Shown here piece by piece: positions 61,587 through 64,000 of a DNA stretch of 64,000 nucleotides (within the stretch, counting starts at the first letter, position 1; each line of letters begins with the position of its first letter). The notes beneath the pieces are model-generated. The model made no database searches. It saw only the letters and a program-made list of their open reading frames with translations, and was not told where the DNA came from. The translations under genes and the position numbers were made by a program. This DNA comes from Acidimicrobiaceae bacterium (GTDB taxonomy: Bacteria; Actinomycetota; Acidimicrobiia; Acidimicrobiales; RAAP-2), in the NCBI GenBank assembly GCA_003151235.1, contig PLWZ01000056.1, positions 1-64,000 of the forward strand. The letters run 5' to 3'.

Positions 61587-61993
61587 CCGAGCGGCTCGGC
61601 GAATCGGCTGTCGAATTGGCGCTTGCCGACACTTCCCTCTTCATCGCCCTCGAACAAGACAGACCGTTGTCTGAACGCCCACCCCAACGGGTGGCCGTCT
61701 CGGTTGTGACCGTCGGCGAACTCCGACTGGGTGTGTTGACAGCCGAGACGGGGAAGGTTCGGGCACGTCGATTGGAGACGCTGTCCAAGGTTCAAGAACT
61801 CGACCCTCTTCCCATCGACGAGCAAGTCGCTCACTCGTGGGCCGCTCTCCGTCTCGCCCTGCGTGACCATGGCAAGCGGATGCCGATCAACGACTCATGG
61901 ATCGCCGCCACCGCGATCGCCAATCGGATTCCGGTCGCATCCGGAGACGGGGACTACGACGACGTTCCCGGACTGACAGTGATCAGGGTTTAG
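61583..61993 (+). CDS. PIN-domain toxin (VapC-like)
   Basis: A 136-residue PIN-domain ribonuclease. The acidic residues of the active site are visible in LADTSLFIALE, VVTVGELRLGV, NDSWIAATAIAN and ASGDGDYDDVPG. Full length, no lesions. Likely cleaves tRNA or rRNA when released from the antitoxin. Confidence 0.9.
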   Translation: MTERLGESAVELALADTSLFIALEQDRPLSERPPQRVAVSVVTVGELRLGVLTAETGKVRARRLETLSKVQELDPLPIDEQVAHSWAALRLALRDHGKRMPINDSWIAATAIANRIPVASGDGDYDDVPGLTVIRV

Positions 61994-62076
61994 GGAGCCG
62001 GAACCACCGGTCGGGGCGCCTGACCAGTTCGCACATTCCTCCGTTCCGCTGACACTTAGACGCGAGTTCAGTCTCC

Positions 62077-62127
62077 ACGGAAACGTGGGGATCCGACTCT
62101 TCCATTCCCTGATCGGCCACAAGGGAG
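62077..62127 (-). pseudogene. Short remnant of a phosphodiesterase 3' end
   Basis: Reads DSLVADQGMEESDPHVS, matching IVADHGMEESDPEVR near the C-terminus of the intact phosphodiesterase at 62468-63946; 25 of 31 bases of the best block agree (62092-62122 versus 62558-62588). Outside this block similarity fades. Probably a relic of a decayed paralogue; the metal histidine is changed to Gln. Confidence 0.4.
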
Positions 62128-62203
62128 TCGGTCCCAGACTCCGTAGCTCTCGAGGTGTTCGAAGTTGTCGCCGGTACACTTGTCGCGACTGGAGGCGGAT
62201 CGC

Positions 62204-62368
62204 ATGCCTGAAGATCAGACGCCGCAAAACGCGGCAACGGAGCCTGCCGCAGAGCCGGCAAGCTGGCCGGAACCGCCGCCGTACCGGCCGGACACGGATC
62301 TGATCGGCTACATCGAGAAGGGCCAGAACCCCCCTTCCACGCCGGCTCGGCCATCCCAGGCACTCTGA
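62204..62368 (+). CDS. Small proline-rich hypothetical protein
   Basis: 54 residues from ATG 62204 with GGAGG at 62191-62195. Composition is Pro/Ala/Glu-rich (MPEDQTPQNAATEPAAEP; SWPEPPPYRPDTDLIGYIEK). No family recognised. A TACACT -10-like hexamer lies at 62175-62180. Confidence 0.55.
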   Translation: MPEDQTPQNAATEPAAEPASWPEPPPYRPDTDLIGYIEKGQNPPSTPARPSQAL

Positions 62369-62467
62369 AACGAAGAGTTGATCGCCGAATTTCCGTCATA
62401 GGTCATCCAAGAAGTGCCCGCCGTCACTGTCGCCCACTTGGAACGCAGTCCTTAGGAGCGGAGGGAA

Positions 62468-63946
62468 TCAGGGCAGGTAGAGGAACCCGTATCCCTCGTC
62501 CCGGACCGCCACGCCGGAATCTCGGAGGACCGCATCCCAGTCCCCCCGGACCTCGGGGTCGGACTCCTCCATCCCGTGATCGGCCACGATGAAGAAGGCG
62601 CAGTCGTCCCAGACGCCGGCCCGCTCGACCTGTTCGAAGATCCGCCCGACCCGGGCGTCGGTGTCGGCGACGGAGGCCGCGGCCATCTCCGAGTACGGGC
62701 CTCCTTGATGGAAGGCCGAATCGGTCAGGGTGAAGTTGACCCACGTGAAGGTGGGAGGCGTGCTCCCCGACTCGCCCCACACCGAGCAGAACTGGGTCAC
62801 GGCGGTGTGGTCGGCCCGCGACGCCCACCGGTAGTCCTTGCTCGGTCGCACGAATCGTTCGGTTGCGTCCGGCAGATCGTCGGGTCCGGGCGGCGGCTCC
62901 GGAAGCTGGCCGTTTCGCACGAGCTCGAACGTCGAGTAGTCGGCCCCGCTGTCGCACGGCTCGTTGATCGACACCGTCTTGGCTCCGGGAAAGTGACGCT
63001 TGATCGCGTGGTGCAGCGTCTCGATGCCGGGGTTGAGCCACTGCATCGAGGTGGCCCACGTGGCCGGCGAGTTGGTGATCACCTGCTGGCCCGATGCCCG
63101 GTCAACCCACGCGTTGTGGAGGATCCCGTGGTGGCCCGGGTGGCTGCCGGTGAGGATCGCGGTGTGGTTGGCCAGCGTCACCGTTGGGAGCGATGCCAAC
63201 GCCCCGTAGCGGCAGGCCGTTCCCTCCGCCATGAGCCGGGCCACGTTCGGAGCCGCTCCCCGCATGGCGAGGTCGTGGAGCACGTTCGGGTTGGCGCCGT
63301 CGAAGAGGAAGCCGATGACGTGCCGGGCGCGACCGGGCTCGGCGATGAGCGGCTCGAACACTTCGCCGTCTTGGTGAGACAGCATCGTCGCCCCGGCTTC
63401 GGACTTCGCACCGAGGATGGTCAGCACGGTCGGGGAGACGTCGATGAGCCGGCAACCGATGTCGGCCAAGCCGAGCGACGCCACCCCGGCGCCCGCAGCG
63501 ATGAACGGCGCCCGGGCCTGCACGATGCCGAGTGAGCCGTGCTCGCCGAGGTGACCGCCCTGGTCCTCCCAGTTGTGGGAGGCCGAGTGGATGACGCAGA
63601 GGTCTGGGGCGGACGGATGGTCGAACAGCTGCGCGAACTGCGCGTACCCGTTGGGGTAGCTGTTCTCGTGCCGACGGGGATGCGGGGTCTTTCGTTCCGA
63701 CTCGAGGTCGCCGAACCGGGTGGGGTCCTGGACGGCCAGGGGGTTCTGGCCGTCCACCGATTCGACCGTGAGCTCGCCCCCGGGCGCCCTGGTGAAGCGC
63801 GCCGAGCCGTCGGCCGAGCCCACCTCGTAGGTGTCCGGTGCCGGCGACCATCCGACCATGTCGACGATGGGCTCGAGGTCCGGGCCGAGGAGCACCTCGA
63901 GGGCGCGTTCTCGCCGCTCGGAGGTGAGGGGAGGCAGTGCGCTCAT
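62468..63946 (-). CDS. Alkaline-phosphatase-fold phosphodiesterase, apparently circularly permuted
   Basis: A 492-residue metal-dependent phosphodiesterase/nucleotide pyrophosphatase-like protein. First metal aspartate in GFLFDGANPN (~216), nucleophile threonine in SLPTVTLANHTAILTGSHPG (~255), then TLTDSAFHQGGP and FIVADHGMEES near the C-terminus. The strand set that normally follows DHG (HGS, then PFIAAGxGV and DVxPTxLxxLG) is found instead at the N-terminus: GEHGSLG ~135, APFIAAGAGV ~146 and DVSPTVLTILG ~169. The segment before residue 205 therefore supplies the missing C-terminal half. ATG at 63946; an upstream ATG adds 9 residues. Promoter would be near the window edge. Confidence 0.85.
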   Translation of the reverse strand: MSALPPLTSERRERALEVLLGPDLEPIVDMVGWSPAPDTYEVGSADGSARFTRAPGGELTVESVDGQNPLAVQDPTRFGDLESERKTPHPRRHENSYPNGYAQFAQLFDHPSAPDLCVIHSASHNWEDQGGHLGEHGSLGIVQARAPFIAAGAGVASLGLADIGCRLIDVSPTVLTILGAKSEAGATMLSHQDGEVFEPLIAEPGRARHVIGFLFDGANPNVLHDLAMRGAAPNVARLMAEGTACRYGALASLPTVTLANHTAILTGSHPGHHGILHNAWVDRASGQQVITNSPATWATSMQWLNPGIETLHHAIKRHFPGAKTVSINEPCDSGADYSTFELVRNGQLPEPPPGPDDLPDATERFVRPSKDYRWASRADHTAVTQFCSVWGESGSTPPTFTWVNFTLTDSAFHQGGPYSEMAAASVADTDARVGRIFEQVERAGVWDDCAFFIVADHGMEESDPEVRGDWDAVLRDSGVAVRDEGYGFLYLP

Positions 63947-64000
63947 CGCGCCAGCGTACGCACGGGCAGGCAATCGATCCGGTCGAGAGCATCGGCTGGC

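Overview
The window is a GC-rich chromosomal segment that reads as actinobacterial. The indicators are an imuA'-imuB-dnaE2 mutagenesis operon behind a GCGAAC-N4-GTTCGC LexA box, a WS/DGAT acyltransferase, an F420-type luciferase-like oxidoreductase, two DinB/DUF664 (mycothiol-type) proteins and several promoters that look leaderless. The class is uncertain; Acidimicrobiia would fit but this is inference. No rRNA, tRNA or CRISPR array was seen.

Layout. 0.2-13.7 kb: scattered catabolic and lipid genes (TetR with a Baeyer-Villiger monooxygenase and a DMT exporter, M20 amidohydrolase, kynureninase, patatin, WS/DGAT, cupin, proline-iminopeptidase-like hydrolase with GNAT) and a decayed small gene. 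13.7-17.0 kb: CaiB-type CoA transferase, ArsC-like protein, amidase. 17.2-19.7 kb: a nickel island, with a NiCoT permease divergent from an NmtR-like ArsR sensor, then a 39 percent histidine peptide and a Fur-family regulator. 19.8-30.1 kb: oxidoreductase, frameshifted DUF899 gene, kinase-like protein, MarR-VOC pair, a giant single-chain ABC exporter, a second CoA transferase. 30.2-31.6 kb: a second NiCoT under a cobalamin riboswitch, so the two permeases are probably split between nickel and cobalt. 31.9-33.5 kb: DUF1275 and an ArsR-SRPBCC pair.

33.49-36.99 kb is the standout: an IS1595-family transposon with 35-bp inverted ends (28 of 35 matching). It carries the transposase and four cargo genes: an HNH-type protein coupled to a HEPN-like helical protein on the plus strand, and a proteasome-beta-like Ntn hydrolase coupled to a 70-residue protein on the minus strand.

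37.1-46.7 kb: alpha/beta hydrolase, decayed PPOX gene, then an amine/amino-acid catabolic island (alanine dehydrogenase, APC permease, aldehyde dehydrogenase divergent from Lrp, class III aminotransferase and FAD oxidoreductase). A 155-bp MITE-like element follows. 46.9-55.1 kb: exported beta-lactamase-like protein, D-2-hydroxyacid dehydrogenase, Tat-exported phospholipase C, a second ArsR-SRPBCC pair, and an HD-GYP protein fused through a membrane segment to an extracellular FN3 domain. 55.2-61.3 kb: DNA-damage block (SRAP peptidase, DnaE2, ImuB, ImuA'). 61.3-64.0 kb: VapBC-like toxin-antitoxin pair, a short gene remnant, and a phosphodiesterase whose alkaline-phosphatase fold looks circularly permuted.

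Three genes (12.8, 21.2 and 38.1 kb) carry apparent frameshifts. Assembly error and real decay cannot be separated from the sequence alone.
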